From assembly GCF_947623445.1 (NCBI RefSeq), contig NC_135242.1, positions 22,072,001 through 22,136,000 on the forward strand: a stretch of DNA of 64,000 bases, given 5' to 3'. Below are positions 38,564 to 47,429 of this stretch, one piece after another. Position numbers and translations under genes: made by a program. Source of the DNA: Clavelina lepadiformis. Its lineage: Eukaryota; Chordata; Ascidiacea; Aplousobranchia; Clavelinidae. The notes under the pieces were generated by a model. That model ran no database searches and was not told where the DNA came from. It was given only the letters and a program-made list of their open reading frames with translations. Within the stretch, counting starts at the first letter, position 1. Every line of letters begins with the position of its first letter.

Positions 38564-40438
38564 CTTCACGCCATTTTATCATAAATAAACAACGCATTTT
38601 AATGTGTTTGAAGGTCAAGGTATAATAAATAAACAAACAATTATCAAGGCCTCTATTTTATGCCTCTCCAGTATTAAAACAATAATCATTTTCCACCGAA
38701 ACTAATTCCTATTTCATTAAATGAAGCTAATTCTAAGGACGTTGGCTTCGCCCTGCTTATTTGTGCCACTGACAAGAGATGAAACTAAAGAAATTTCACT
38801 GCGTTTGCAATCTTTGTAGTATGGCTGTTTCTTGTGACATGATTTTATGACGCCACCTCAGAAAGATTGAGGCTGATATTTACACCAGCGGCGTATCAAT
38901 ATTTGCTCGTTTACCACGCCGGAGATATCCAGTGTATCATACAAACTTTCCATACAGGTTGCCAGTGAGGGATACAAGCATTATAATCCAGTTTAAACGC
39001 CATTTCAGCCTGTTTAAAAATTTATACTTTGAAACCAAAAAATGCCATACCTGTCAGTTTTCACAATCTTTTCCAGATTCAAGGTCATTGTGATTATCTT
39101 TTGTAAAACTTCTCAATTGTATGGCTGATGGAAGACTAGGCTAAGACTTGTGCTGTAGATTAATCGGGACTCTTTGGAATGTTAGCAATCACCATTCACC
39201 TAGCGTAAAATCTTATAGCAACCTAAGCATTTCTGTGCTGAGCCTCGTTTACTCCTGCACTCCCAAGGCACTAACGCAGTGGTGTAAAGGCCTGAATGAG
39301 AATGTAGGTTGATGTATTAGGCTAGAGATGTTAAGACGTAATAACACCTCAATACGCGACACAGATAAGAGAGTACAAAAATAAGAGATCCGAAGTGTCT
39401 TGGTCCATAAGTTCTATTCTTAGAATACTGGAATATACAAAAATGTCAACACGCTTGCATAAGTGGTAAATACTGAAATAGGGGGTCTAATGCAGAAGTG
39501 CACAAACAGAGAATGCATTTGTATTATACACCCCAACTGCTCAAAGTATGACGTCATCGGGCTGTGCACTTCTACACGAGACCCGAAATAGGCTTATCCT
39601 ACGCAACATTACAGACATATCAACACAGTTAGGTTAATAGCGAACAAATATACGACAGGACACGACACGATACAGTCTGACAGTCGCCAACACTGCACTG
39701 CTGCAGATACTAAACACCTTGCTGATAAAGTGACGTAGCCTTGTATGTCGGAGCAAATTAATAACTGGACTGAACAACAAATTGAACTGGCCTACGCTCG
39801 GCCTATTGCGGCCTGCAGCACAGCTGTTTGCTTGCTTTGAACAACATTTACTACGAGGCGCCACACACTTTTTCGCCAGTTGTCGGCGGCCATCCTTGTG
39901 GCGTATATAGCGCGAAAACTTGACCTCAAATAACATTGGCAAGCATGGCGCGCAAAAATCGTTAGTATCAGCAATTATTAGCGTTGCCAAATCAATAACA
40001 TTGTGCAAATTTCGTTATGCAGTTTAGTCAAACAGCGTCATACGTCTTTATCCCAAAATGCGTTTCCAAGCTGTGTTCTTTATTTCACGAAATTTTTTAA
40101 AACAAATATGGTGAATTGCGTCCATTTGCTTTCTACTGTTCTACTTAAACTAAAAGAGTATCTATTTTAGCTTAATTGAAGAAATTGTTGATTGGCTGCA
40201 CCACAACCTTCCAAAATTTATGTAAAGTGCCAAATTTATTCACGTCACAAGCCTACTAATGTGTGGCGGAATTTCTGATCACTTAAATCCGTTGTTAATG
40301 GTTTGTGTGACTGGTGAAAGTCTTAAATTTAAGGATTTAATTTCTAGGGGTTTAGTGAGGAATATCGGTACAGTATATTACAGTTTAGACAGCTGTTTTT
40401 CTTTAAAGTTTGAATTCAAACTCTAGATTAATCTCAAA
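38564..40438. other. Divergent intergenic region AUP1/SYCE2
   Basis: About 1.9 kb separating two divergent genes, so it should hold both promoters. No TATA box or CpG-rich block was recognised. A minus-strand open frame of 124 codons (40008-39634) has no recognisable domain and is not called. A small inverted repeat lies at 39483-39584. Confidence 0.45.
39483..39584. repeat. Short inverted-repeat (MITE-like) element
   Basis: The left arm GGGTCTAATGCAGAAGTGCA (continuing CA) and the right arm TGTGCACTTCTACACGAGAC (continuing CC) are reverse complements with about three mismatches over 22 nt, 102 bp end to end. No coding content. Confidence 0.5.
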
Positions 40439-42345
40439 ATGTCAAAAGAAACAGATAAAAAGGAGAACACTGCTGAAGATACACAAATGAAACCAGTCCC
40501 GGTAAGTATAGGCCTAGGCCAGGGGTTCTTAAAGTATGGGTCGCGACCCAAACATGGGTCGCGGAGGGTCAGAAAATGGGTCGCGACATAGTGACATAGG
40601 TGGGTCGCGACATAGGTTAATATAATATAATATAGGTCTATAGGACATTAAAATGGGTCGCGACATAGGTTTGGGTCGTGAGGTGATCATGAAACTCAGA
40701 TTTGGGTCGCGCTCAAAAAAGTTTAAGAACCGCTGGCCTAGGCCTACCGGTAATGTCTGAAATGTAAGAATGTGGCGTGATGCAGAAACCAAAATGAGAA
40801 TTTTTTACAGTTTGGGTAATCTGATATAAAGTAGTTGAAACGTATCCTACGGTTATCATGTGTGCCAGACTGCATGGTATCGCAGGAGCACACTCCATAT
40901 TTTTTGGCCGAAATGGTGTTGCACTCTGGGAGAAAAGCGATCTTCCTATAGAAAAAGGAAACACTAATTTAACATTGGCCTACAACTTTTTTCAATCTGA
41001 AGATAAAGATTTTCAACCATGCTCTATGAATGAATCATACCAAACTCCTTTTGTTAAAGCAATTTTCGTAGATACAGAACATGCTTATGTTATGTACTCT
41101 TCCTCAAGATAAAAACACAGTTATGCATGTATTGTATAATAACAAAATAAGGTCTTGTTAGTTGAAGTAATTAAGGTATATATACATGTGAAAAGAAGCT
41201 ATAATCAAACAATTTTTTGCGCCAGTGTAATCCTGTGATTTATATTTTGACTTAGGTTATCAGCAAAGAGAAAAAATTGATTGATGGCTGTGGTGATGCT
41301 GGTGCAGGCACACCGGTCTCTTCAACTCACGAAGCAGGTTAAGATGTATTTTATTTAAACTTTTCTTTAGATTGTTTACATCATAGTGAGTTTGTTTGAA
41401 TTTTTTGCATAACAAATGTGTATATACGTTGATATGGTAGTGATTTTCATCAACACAAATCATCCTGATTTCAATTGATGTTTTGTTGCATTACTTTCGT
41501 GACATACATTTGAATTTAGGGCAGTCTTTTTTCACTTTTCTAATTTCAAACGTTAAAATATGTGCATCAAATAAATCTTTCTTGAGTCAGATATTAGTGA
41601 AATGTACCCATTAAGCCATAACTGACAAATCCAACGAAATTTTCACTTCTGGTTTGTAATGTTTTTGAACAAACTAACTTTTGTAAATACAGAATCCGGT
41701 GGAACTCAAGATGTTGTAATGAAGAAAGTTGAAACTTTAATGCACGAACTGGAAGAAAAGAGGGAGGCAGACAAGCACATGGTTGAAGAATTTCGAAACC
41801 GGATGAAGGAAATGGTATGTTGCTAGGTGCTATAATCTGAAGTCACCTGCGGGTTTCTTTTGCTTAAAAATACCATAACTTATTAAATATTAAAAAGTGT
41901 AATGCTTCTTGACATATAATTCTAAGATTACGTTTCTGTTTATGGTCATTTTTCGTGCGCTGGTTTATATAAATATATTGTTTGGGATTAGTGTAAATTT
42001 ATTTTTGCTTAATTTTAATTTATTTATTATTTATTTATTTTTGTAAACGTTAACAAATTCCTGATTGTTCAAGGTTGATGAAATGAGCCAACAAATTGAA
42101 CAAAGGCTTCTGCTCAAGCATCAAGAGACAAACAAAAAAGTTGAAGTAAAGGTAAGAACCTTCAGCGAGAAATTAATCCGAGTATGTTTACAGGCAGTAG
42201 TCGGCTTACTCTTAATCTGATGAAAATATCATTTTTCTAGTTAAAATATCTGACTGAAGTACTCCAGAATGTTTGTGCTCTTGAAGTTGAGATTAATGAT
42301 TTCAAAAATGCAGTCGGAGTCTTATTTAAAGAAATACAAACCTAA
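40439..42345 (+). CDS. SYCE2: Synaptonemal complex central element protein 2
   Basis: Structural coiled-coil protein of the meiotic synaptonemal complex central element; in vertebrates it partners TEX12 to build the SYCE2-TEX12 backbone. Five exons: 40439-40501, 41256-41337, 41693-41814, 42074-42151, 42241-42345; 149 codons plus stop. The N-terminal third is polar and probably disordered. The C-terminal two thirds is one long coiled coil ('LMHELEEKREADKHMVEEF' through 'LKYLTEVLQNVCALEVEI') that aligns by eye with vertebrate SYCE2 along its length, including 'DKHMVEEFRNRMKEMV' against human DHALMTNFRNSLKTKV. The start is the first Met in a frame that splices in phase. Coiled coils mimic one another, but length, order and the FRN anchor favour SYCE2. 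Confidence 0.78.
40520..40735. mobile_element. hAT MITE in SYCE2 intron 1
   Basis: A 216-bp element with ends CAGGGGTTCTTAAA and TTTAAGAACCGCTG (14-bp inverted repeats with few mismatches) and a perfect 8-bp target-site duplication GCCTAGGC at 40512-40519 and 40736-40743. The interior contains multiple GGGTCGCGAC-like repeats. There is no coding capacity. The intact duplication implies a fairly recent insertion. Confidence 0.85.
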
Positions 42346-42939
42346 GTTATCCTCACCAACTATTTTGTCAACATACAATTGAAATATGGAAATGTTACAA
42401 GTATCATCATACAATGTATATATTTTATAAGCGCTTTTTCACTGCCATTTAATCCAAAGTTTATCACAATTTCTCACCTTGTATTTTGTGTACATTGCGT
42501 TAGATTTTGCATACTTAAGCTAAATTTTTTATACTGGTTAATGTGAGCAGTAATGTTGTTCTTGAGAGATTTTTCTATTTTTGTTAGTTCACTGTGTTTT
42601 TTTGTTTGAAAAATTATATTTTTATTTGATACAAACATTTTATTTTTCTTGGTTTGATGTAAAAACGGCTTTTCACTCTAAGCGTATTGAAGGGTATCAC
42701 AAGTAGGACTTGGGTTGTTAGAAGTCAAGCAGAGAGAGAATTTGTGATAAAGTCTTGAAAGGAAGTTGCCAGAGAAACTTTAAAATGTTGATTAAATAAT
42801 TGTTTAAGTTGTAATGGAACAAATAGTTTACTCCAAGTGTCCAAAATTGAGCTGTGATAGGTGTCTACATTGTCTTTACAGTTACGGTAGTAAAGCGTAA
42901 CAAAAGGCAGTGATCTCTCTACTCTCAATCATCGATGTT
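42346..42939. other. Convergent intergenic region, SYCE2 3' side
   Basis: T-rich sequence with no recognisable gene. It should contain the 3' UTRs of SYCE2 (+) and the WxxW gene (-). Confidence 0.45.
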
Positions 42940-43244
42940 TTACGAAGCTTCTCGAGGTAGGAGAAAAAGAGGGCAACAGTAGCTCACTTCAAAGTCATCA
43001 CATCTCCAGTTTTCTGCAGGCCGTTCCGCATTGAAACAGAAGAAACCGCTGTCAACTGAGATTTTTACCAAGTTGTTCGTCGAATCATATACAGCTCTGT
43101 CCACTATACGGCGCACTTGTATGGCTATCGGTTTTGCTCCCCCACACACGTATCCTCTTGGCTCAAAATCACCAGCTTCTTCTGGTGTGTCTTTACTCGT
43201 CCACGACGTCCAGTAATGGTAGAGTTGGCACGGACCTCCGACAA
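42940..43244 (-). CDS. Last exon of a WxxW-domain (Mucin2_WxxW) secreted protein, partial
   Basis: The acceptor TTACAG precedes a coding exon that ends at a stop at 42940. It carries a complete WxxW-type module: 'YWTSWTSKDTPEEAGDFEP' (the WxxW plus GDxE part), 'CGGAKPIAIQVR', 'GFFCFNAERP' and 'CDDFEVSYCCP'. This domain occurs in mucins, CILP and many secreted deuterostome proteins and is extracellular and disulphide-rich. The exon enters with two nucleotides of a split codon, so at least one upstream exon exists. None could be assigned with confidence in 43245-44313; either the signal-peptide exon is too short to see or this is a detached fragment. Confidence 0.7.
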
Positions 43245-44080
43245 CTGTAAAGATGCAATCACAGTTTGTGTTGAGTTGTCATAAAAAAGCTTTCCAGGTA
43301 TTTATACGCACTTTTGAGTCAGTTTTCGTATCAATAATGACAACAAGTGCAGGAATATTAATATTGTATTGAAAACTAACGTACTTCGGATCTTACGTTA
43401 TAGTCCTTCTTCATAGCATAAGACTACTAAATGTACAACGTACAGTATATTAATGGTAAGTGATTAATTAGAAAACGTGTTTTACACAAGGATCGTGGTA
43501 TGCTTGTACCAAAGGTGGCGCAGTACCAGTACGATAGGACAGTAATTGAAGTCCAAACACAACGATAATAAAGCGGTATGACACTCAAAAAGATAAGACG
43601 AAAATATCATAAATAGTTCGCAGGGTTAAACAATACACAGTCAAAAAATCAGGCAAAGATGTTAAATAAAAACTGGGGCTCATTTTCTTAAGCTTGCTGA
43701 TTTATATTGTATATTTATCAATAATATTTAGATTTTTTTGGTTTTGTTAGTAAGGCTTCGCGTTCTAATCTTCTGTAGACTGAAAAACATGATATTAGAC
43801 AGTGTGAAATTGAAGTCGAATTTAAGTTGATGTATAGTAATGTTTCACAACGACGATAAAAATGAGGCGCCAAAGAAAAATGATAAAACCAGAATACCAA
43901 CTTTATCCATTTGCAGGAAGTGAAATACGAATCTGACCGAAACATTTGTCAGAAGCGTTGAAGTAAGTAAAGTATTTCCATAAGCATGACAAAGCGATTA
44001 CTATAATTTGTGCTTTCTTATAAGCTAGACAGGCAAATATTTGCATTTTAAATAATAGTGATTATTGACAATTTGCTATT
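43245..44080. other. Region upstream of the WxxW exon, no gene assigned
   Basis: Several short minus-strand open frames exist (such as 43945-43718), but none has a signal peptide with a phase-compatible donor for the exon at 43244. A 34-codon plus-strand frame with a hydrophobic core (44183-44287) is noted but not called. Confidence 0.4.
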
Positions 44081-44094
44081 TTTATTTATTTATT
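44081..44094 (-). terminator. Probable LITAF-like poly(A) signal cluster
   Basis: Overlapping AATAAA hexamers on the minus strand (TTTATTTATTTATT on the plus strand), about 220 nt past the stop of the LITAF-domain gene. Confidence 0.45.
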
Positions 44095-44313
44095 CCCGGA
44101 GAAAATATCTTAGTTTTATGGCAGTTGGCAGTTTTATGGCGGTAATGTACAAACAAGAAAATGTGCAGAAAACAAACAATCATGAAAAAACGTGACAGCC
44201 TTGGCAGAGTTAATATGGTGCTTTATCTATTGCTCTTTGCCATTGCAAGTATATGTGGTGTCCAATTGTCGAAACATGCATATTGAATAAATCCTTCCGT
44301 TCCGCATTAAAAG

Positions 44314-44703
44314 TTACGGATTGTATAATCCAAGCGTTGCCTTGCAAACAGGGCAAGTGTGCCTAGTCGTGTAGCTACTGTCTAACACAAAAGGTATCCA
44401 ACAACACAGCAAACCTCCAATACAGCACAAAAGGACGGTCAGAAGAATGGCGGAACTTTTCATGAAAGTATCTACGTTGGTATAAACAGTGTTATGACAG
44501 CTGTTACACGTCACTTGGATAGGTGTGGTCCCAAATGATACCACCGTCTGTAACAGCACTTGCTGCACTTCTACTGGGGAAGTTGCTTCACAGGTTCCTG
44601 GATCACCTGCTGGTTTCGGATGCGTCTCCGAAAATGAAGTAGTTGTAGCAGCTAGTTCGTAGGAGGGTAGATCGTGAAGGTTTGGACTTTCATTTTGTTC
44701 CAT
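44314..44703 (-). CDS. LITAF: LITAF/SIMPLE-domain membrane protein
   Basis: Single-exon gene of 129 codons. The N-terminal half is Pro/Ser/Thr-rich and probably disordered ('LPSYEL' resembles PPxY/PSAP-type adaptor motifs but matches neither exactly). The C-terminal half is a complete LITAF domain: first zinc knuckle 'CNSCHN', a hydrophobic membrane-inserting stretch ('SSAILLTVLLCCIGGLLCCW') and second knuckle 'HTCPVCKATLG'. Such proteins sit monotopically on the cytosolic face of late endosomes and lysosomes and act in endosomal sorting. LITAF-domain genes are often multicopy in invertebrates, so orthology to LITAF itself is not implied. Confidence 0.9.
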   Translation of the reverse strand: MEQNESPNLHDLPSYELAATTTSFSETHPKPAGDPGTCEATSPVEVQQVLLQTVVSFGTTPIQVTCNSCHNTVYTNVDTFMKSSAILLTVLLCCIGGLLCCWIPFVLDSSYTTRHTCPVCKATLGLYNP

Positions 44704-45429
44704 TTATTTAAGCCAGTTGAATTAAATATAAAGAGAAAGCAACTATAGATCCCTCGCTGCCATTTTGATGAATGTTTCCGTTAAGATTGTCGACAAAAAT
44801 CAGATTTATTATAAGTTTAACTGTTCATGTATTCATTAGAATCGAAAATAAATTGTAATGTATTTCAGCTGCTATATGTTTATCTTTTGTTGGATTATGT
44901 TTACCTTTCTCTATGCTATAGTTAAACTATGGTGCTAAAAACTGAACAAATTCCTCACTGGTATCTGGGCTTTCAGTTGTTTTAATGTTTGCTACTGTAT
45001 ATTTGAAACTCGTCTGATCATATTAAACAGAAATGCGGATGTGGACATACGGTAAGTACAAAACGTTTTGTTCCAACCTCGAATGAAGAAGAGTAAACAA
45101 CAAAAATGTCCAGAGTGCAATCCGTTGATATTCTGAAAAGAAGGTCTCGAAATTCGATCCGGGATAAATATGATATCGGCAATATGTGAAGGACACCTCC
45201 ACTTGTTTTAGTTTCTTTTTGTTATGACACGTAAGAACAAAACAATAGTCTTGTACGCCAGTGCGTGTTTGAAATTGTAAGCGATTAGGTTACGTAAAAT
45301 ATTCCGTTGCGCAAGATTCTATCAAGACTTTTGACTTTGGAAGTTTTTTTCGGCAAAGTTAAGTATGGTTTTTGCAAGAATTTCAAATTTACTTGAAAAG
45401 AACACCTCCTTTTTAAATATTTGAAACGA
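44704..45429. other. Intergenic, no gene seen
   Basis: No recognisable gene between the LITAF-domain gene and the tRNA array. From about 45300 the sequence starts to show diverged similarity to the DNA just inside the array edge. Confidence 0.45.
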
Positions 45430-45687
45430 GTTTAAATTACTCCAGCTGAGGAGCAATTATAATTGCTCTATACTTACTTTTATCTGTGCGAGTCAGAATG
45501 TAGTAGCCTACCAAAAACTGAATGAAGTTTTAGCGGACCTTGGCCTCTACACCCTAAACTAAAGGATCTATGAAGACTTTTGACATTGGAAGTTTTATTG
45601 TGTGCCACATTTAGTCGTGCTCTTTGCAAGAATTTGCAAGCCATGGAAACGCCATCATCCTTAAACTATTTTAACCGCGCTAAAAAT
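45316..45687. repeat. Diverged repeats at the left edge of the tRNA array
   Basis: Segments starting near 45316 and 45568 (spacing about 252 bp) share runs such as AAGACTTTTGAC, TTGGAAGTTTT and TTTGCAAGAATTT. Between them, 45440-45465 (TTACTCCAGCTGAGGAGC) resembles the 3' end of the tRNA unit (TTGCTCCAGGTGAGGCTC). This looks like a decayed outermost unit of the array. Confidence 0.45.
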
Positions 45688-45776
45688 GCTCCAGGTGAGG
45701 CTCGAACTCACAACCTCCGCATTACTCCGGTACTGTCTTATAAGTACGGCGCGCTAACCGATTGCGCCACTGGAGC
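45688..45776 (-). tRNA. tRNA-Ile-UAU: tRNA-Ile(UAU) with 16-nt intron, copy 1 (reference description)
   Basis: Reading the minus strand: acceptor GCTCCAG pairs with CTGGAGC; D arm GCGC-AATCGGTTA-GCGC; anticodon stem CCGTA/TGCGG with loop C-T-TAT-A; intron of 16 nt (AGACAGTACCGGAGTA) after position 37; T arm GTGAG-TTCGAGC-CTCAC. Total 89 nt, 73 mature. The sequence and intron position match animal tRNA-Ile(UAU), which usually carries an intron. A and B boxes are intact, followed by a T-run terminator. This copy has the array consensus. Confidence 0.95.
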
Positions 45777-45912
45777 TCGACAAATGATACTTTTTGCGAT
45801 CAAACCACGATTTTATTTTGACATATTTGGCATATTTTAGTATTTTTTTCAAAAATTTACAAACCATTAAAATGCCAAAATTTTTTAACTAATTAAAATG
45901 TGCTGAAAATTT

Positions 45913-46001
45913 ACTCCAGGTGAGGCTCGAACTCACAACCTCCGCATTACTCCGGTACTGTCTTATAAGTACAGCGCGAACACCGATTGCGCCACTGGAG
46001 C
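45913..46001 (-). tRNA. tRNA-Ile-UAU: tRNA-Ile(UAU) copy 2, degenerate
   Basis: The last base of the acceptor changes (G1-U72 wobble), the D-loop/3' D-stem is altered (GGTGTTCGC) and C28 is T. Probably impaired. Confidence 0.75.
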
Positions 46002-46137
46002 TCGGCAAATGATACTTTTTGCGATCAAACCACGAAATTATTTTTTCATATTTTGCATATTTCAGCATTTTTTTTCAAAAATTACAAACCATTTAAATGC
46101 CAAGACTTTCAAACTAATTAAATTGTGTTAAAAAGTT

Positions 46138-46226
46138 GCTCCAGGTGAGGCTCGAACTCACAACCTCCGCATTACTCCGGTACTGTCTTATAAGTACGGC
46201 GCGTTAACCGATTGCGCCACTGGAGC
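46138..46226 (-). tRNA. tRNA-Ile-UAU: tRNA-Ile(UAU) copy 3
   Basis: Consensus except a D-stem change (TTAGCGC to TTAACGC) that breaks one pair. Confidence 0.85.
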
Positions 46227-46362
46227 TCGGCAAATGATGATTTTTGCGATCAAACTAAGCATTTATTTCGACATATGTGGCATATTTTAGTATTTTTTTT
46301 CAAAAATTACAAACCATTAAAATGCCAAGACTTTTAAACTAATTAAAATGTGCTGAAAATTT

Positions 46363-46451
46363 GCTCCAGGTGAGGCTCGAACTCACAACCTCCGCATTAC
46401 TCCGGTACTGTCTTATAAGTACGGCGCGCTAACCGATTGCGCCACTGGAGC
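46363..46451 (-). tRNA. tRNA-Ile-UAU: tRNA-Ile(UAU) copy 4
   Basis: Consensus gene body; terminator shortened to TTTT. Confidence 0.93.
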
Positions 46452-46579
46452 TCGGTAAATGATACTTTTTGCGATCAAACCACGATTTTATTTTGACATA
46501 TTTTAGTATTTTTTTTTCAAAAATTACAAACCATTAAAATGCCAAGATTTTTAGATTAATTAAAATGATCTGAAAAGTT

Positions 46580-46672
46580 GCTCCAGGTGAGGCTCGAATT
46601 CACAACCTCCGCATTACTCCGGTACTGTCTTATAAGTATATACGACGCGCTAACCGATTGCGCCACTGGAGC
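46580..46672 (-). tRNA. tRNA-Ile-UAU: tRNA-Ile(UAU) copy 5, probable pseudogene
   Basis: A 4-nt insertion in the 5' anticodon stem (TATA) plus a T-arm substitution disrupt the fold; 93 nt long. Confidence 0.7.
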
Positions 46673-46808
46673 TCGGCAAATGATGATTTTTGCGATCAAA
46701 CTAACCATTTATTTCGACATATTTGGCATATTTTAGCATTTTTTTTCAAAAATTACAAACCATTAAAATGCCAAAATTTTCAAACTAATTAAAATGTGTT
46801 AAAAAGTT

Positions 46809-46897
46809 GCTCCAGGTGAGGCTCGAACTCACAACCTCCGCATTACTCCGGTACTGTCTTATAAGTACGGCGCGCTAACCGATTGCGCCACTGGAGC
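46809..46897 (-). tRNA. tRNA-Ile-UAU: tRNA-Ile(UAU) copy 6
   Basis: Consensus body and T5 terminator. Confidence 0.95.
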
Positions 46898-47033
46898 TCG
46901 GCAAATGATACTTTTTGCGATCAAACCACGAATTTATTTTGACATATGTGGCATATTTTAGCATTTCTTTTCAAAAATTACAAACCATTAAAATGCCAAG
47001 ATTTTCAAACTAATTAAAATGTGTTAAAAAGTT

Positions 47034-47122
47034 GCTCCAGGTGAGGCTCGAACTCACAACCTCCGCATTACTCCGGTACTGTCTTATAAGTACGGCGCGC
47101 TAACCGATTGCGCCACTGGAGC
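47034..47122 (-). tRNA. tRNA-Ile-UAU: tRNA-Ile(UAU) copy 7
   Basis: Consensus body; last intact copy before the LINE. Confidence 0.95.
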
Positions 47123-47249
47123 TCGGAAAATGATGTTTTTTGCGATCTAACGAGTAGTTTATTTTGACATATTTTAGTATTTTTTTTCAAAAATTACAAA
47201 CCATTAAAATGCCAAGACTTTTAAACTAATTAAAATGTGTTAAAAAGTT

Positions 47250-47299
47250 GCTCCAGGTGAGGCTCGAACTAACAATTTCCGTATTACTCCGGTACTGTC
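47250..47299 (-). pseudogene. tRNA-Ile-UAU: 3' half of a tRNA-Ile(UAU) gene split by the LINE
   Basis: Only the 3' half remains: part of the intron, the 3' anticodon stem, T arm and acceptor, with several substitutions (TTAGTTCGAGC, GGAAATTG). The break lies in the intron next to the anticodon, exactly at the LINE poly(A) end. The matching 5' half is not found on the far side. Confidence 0.9.
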
Positions 47300-47429
47300 T
47301 TTTTTTTTTTTTTTTTAACCCTTTTATGGGTTTTAACACGACAATGCACGATCAATACACGAAAACACTATTCGATATGCAACACACTTTTGTACATAAA
47401 TACTTCTTTTGATACTGTCACAATCGAAA

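Larger units (their letters stand above)
45688..47299 (-). repeat. tRNA-Ile(UAU) tandem array, block 1
   Basis: Seven full units and one half unit of 216-229 bp (mode 225), each an 89-nt minus-strand tRNA gene plus an AT-rich spacer. Spacers share TTTGCGATCAAACCACGAA, GGCATATTTTAGCATTTTTT and CAAACCATTAAAATGCCAAG. Downstream of each gene the minus strand reads a run of 4-6 T, a Pol III terminator. The block ends where a LINE splits the eighth gene. Confidence 0.95.

Noticed and set aside
39634-40008. 124-codon minus-strand open frame upstream of SYCE2
   Set aside because: Cys/Arg-rich composition, no domain, overlaps another minus-strand frame, and lies in the divergent promoter region.
40858-41112. 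84-codon plus-strand open frame in SYCE2 intron 1
   Set aside because: It lies between spliced SYCE2 exons, has no recognisable domain and no splice sites that would join it in phase; an intronic chance frame is more likely.
44183-44287. 34-codon plus-strand frame with a hydrophobic core (LYLLLFAIASICGV), possible secreted peptide
   Set aside because: Too short and too close to the 3' end of the LITAF-domain gene, with no supporting signal besides hydrophobicity.
45580-45840. 86-codon open frame across tRNA copy 1
   Set aside because: It is the antisense reading of a tRNA gene and spacer, so not protein coding.
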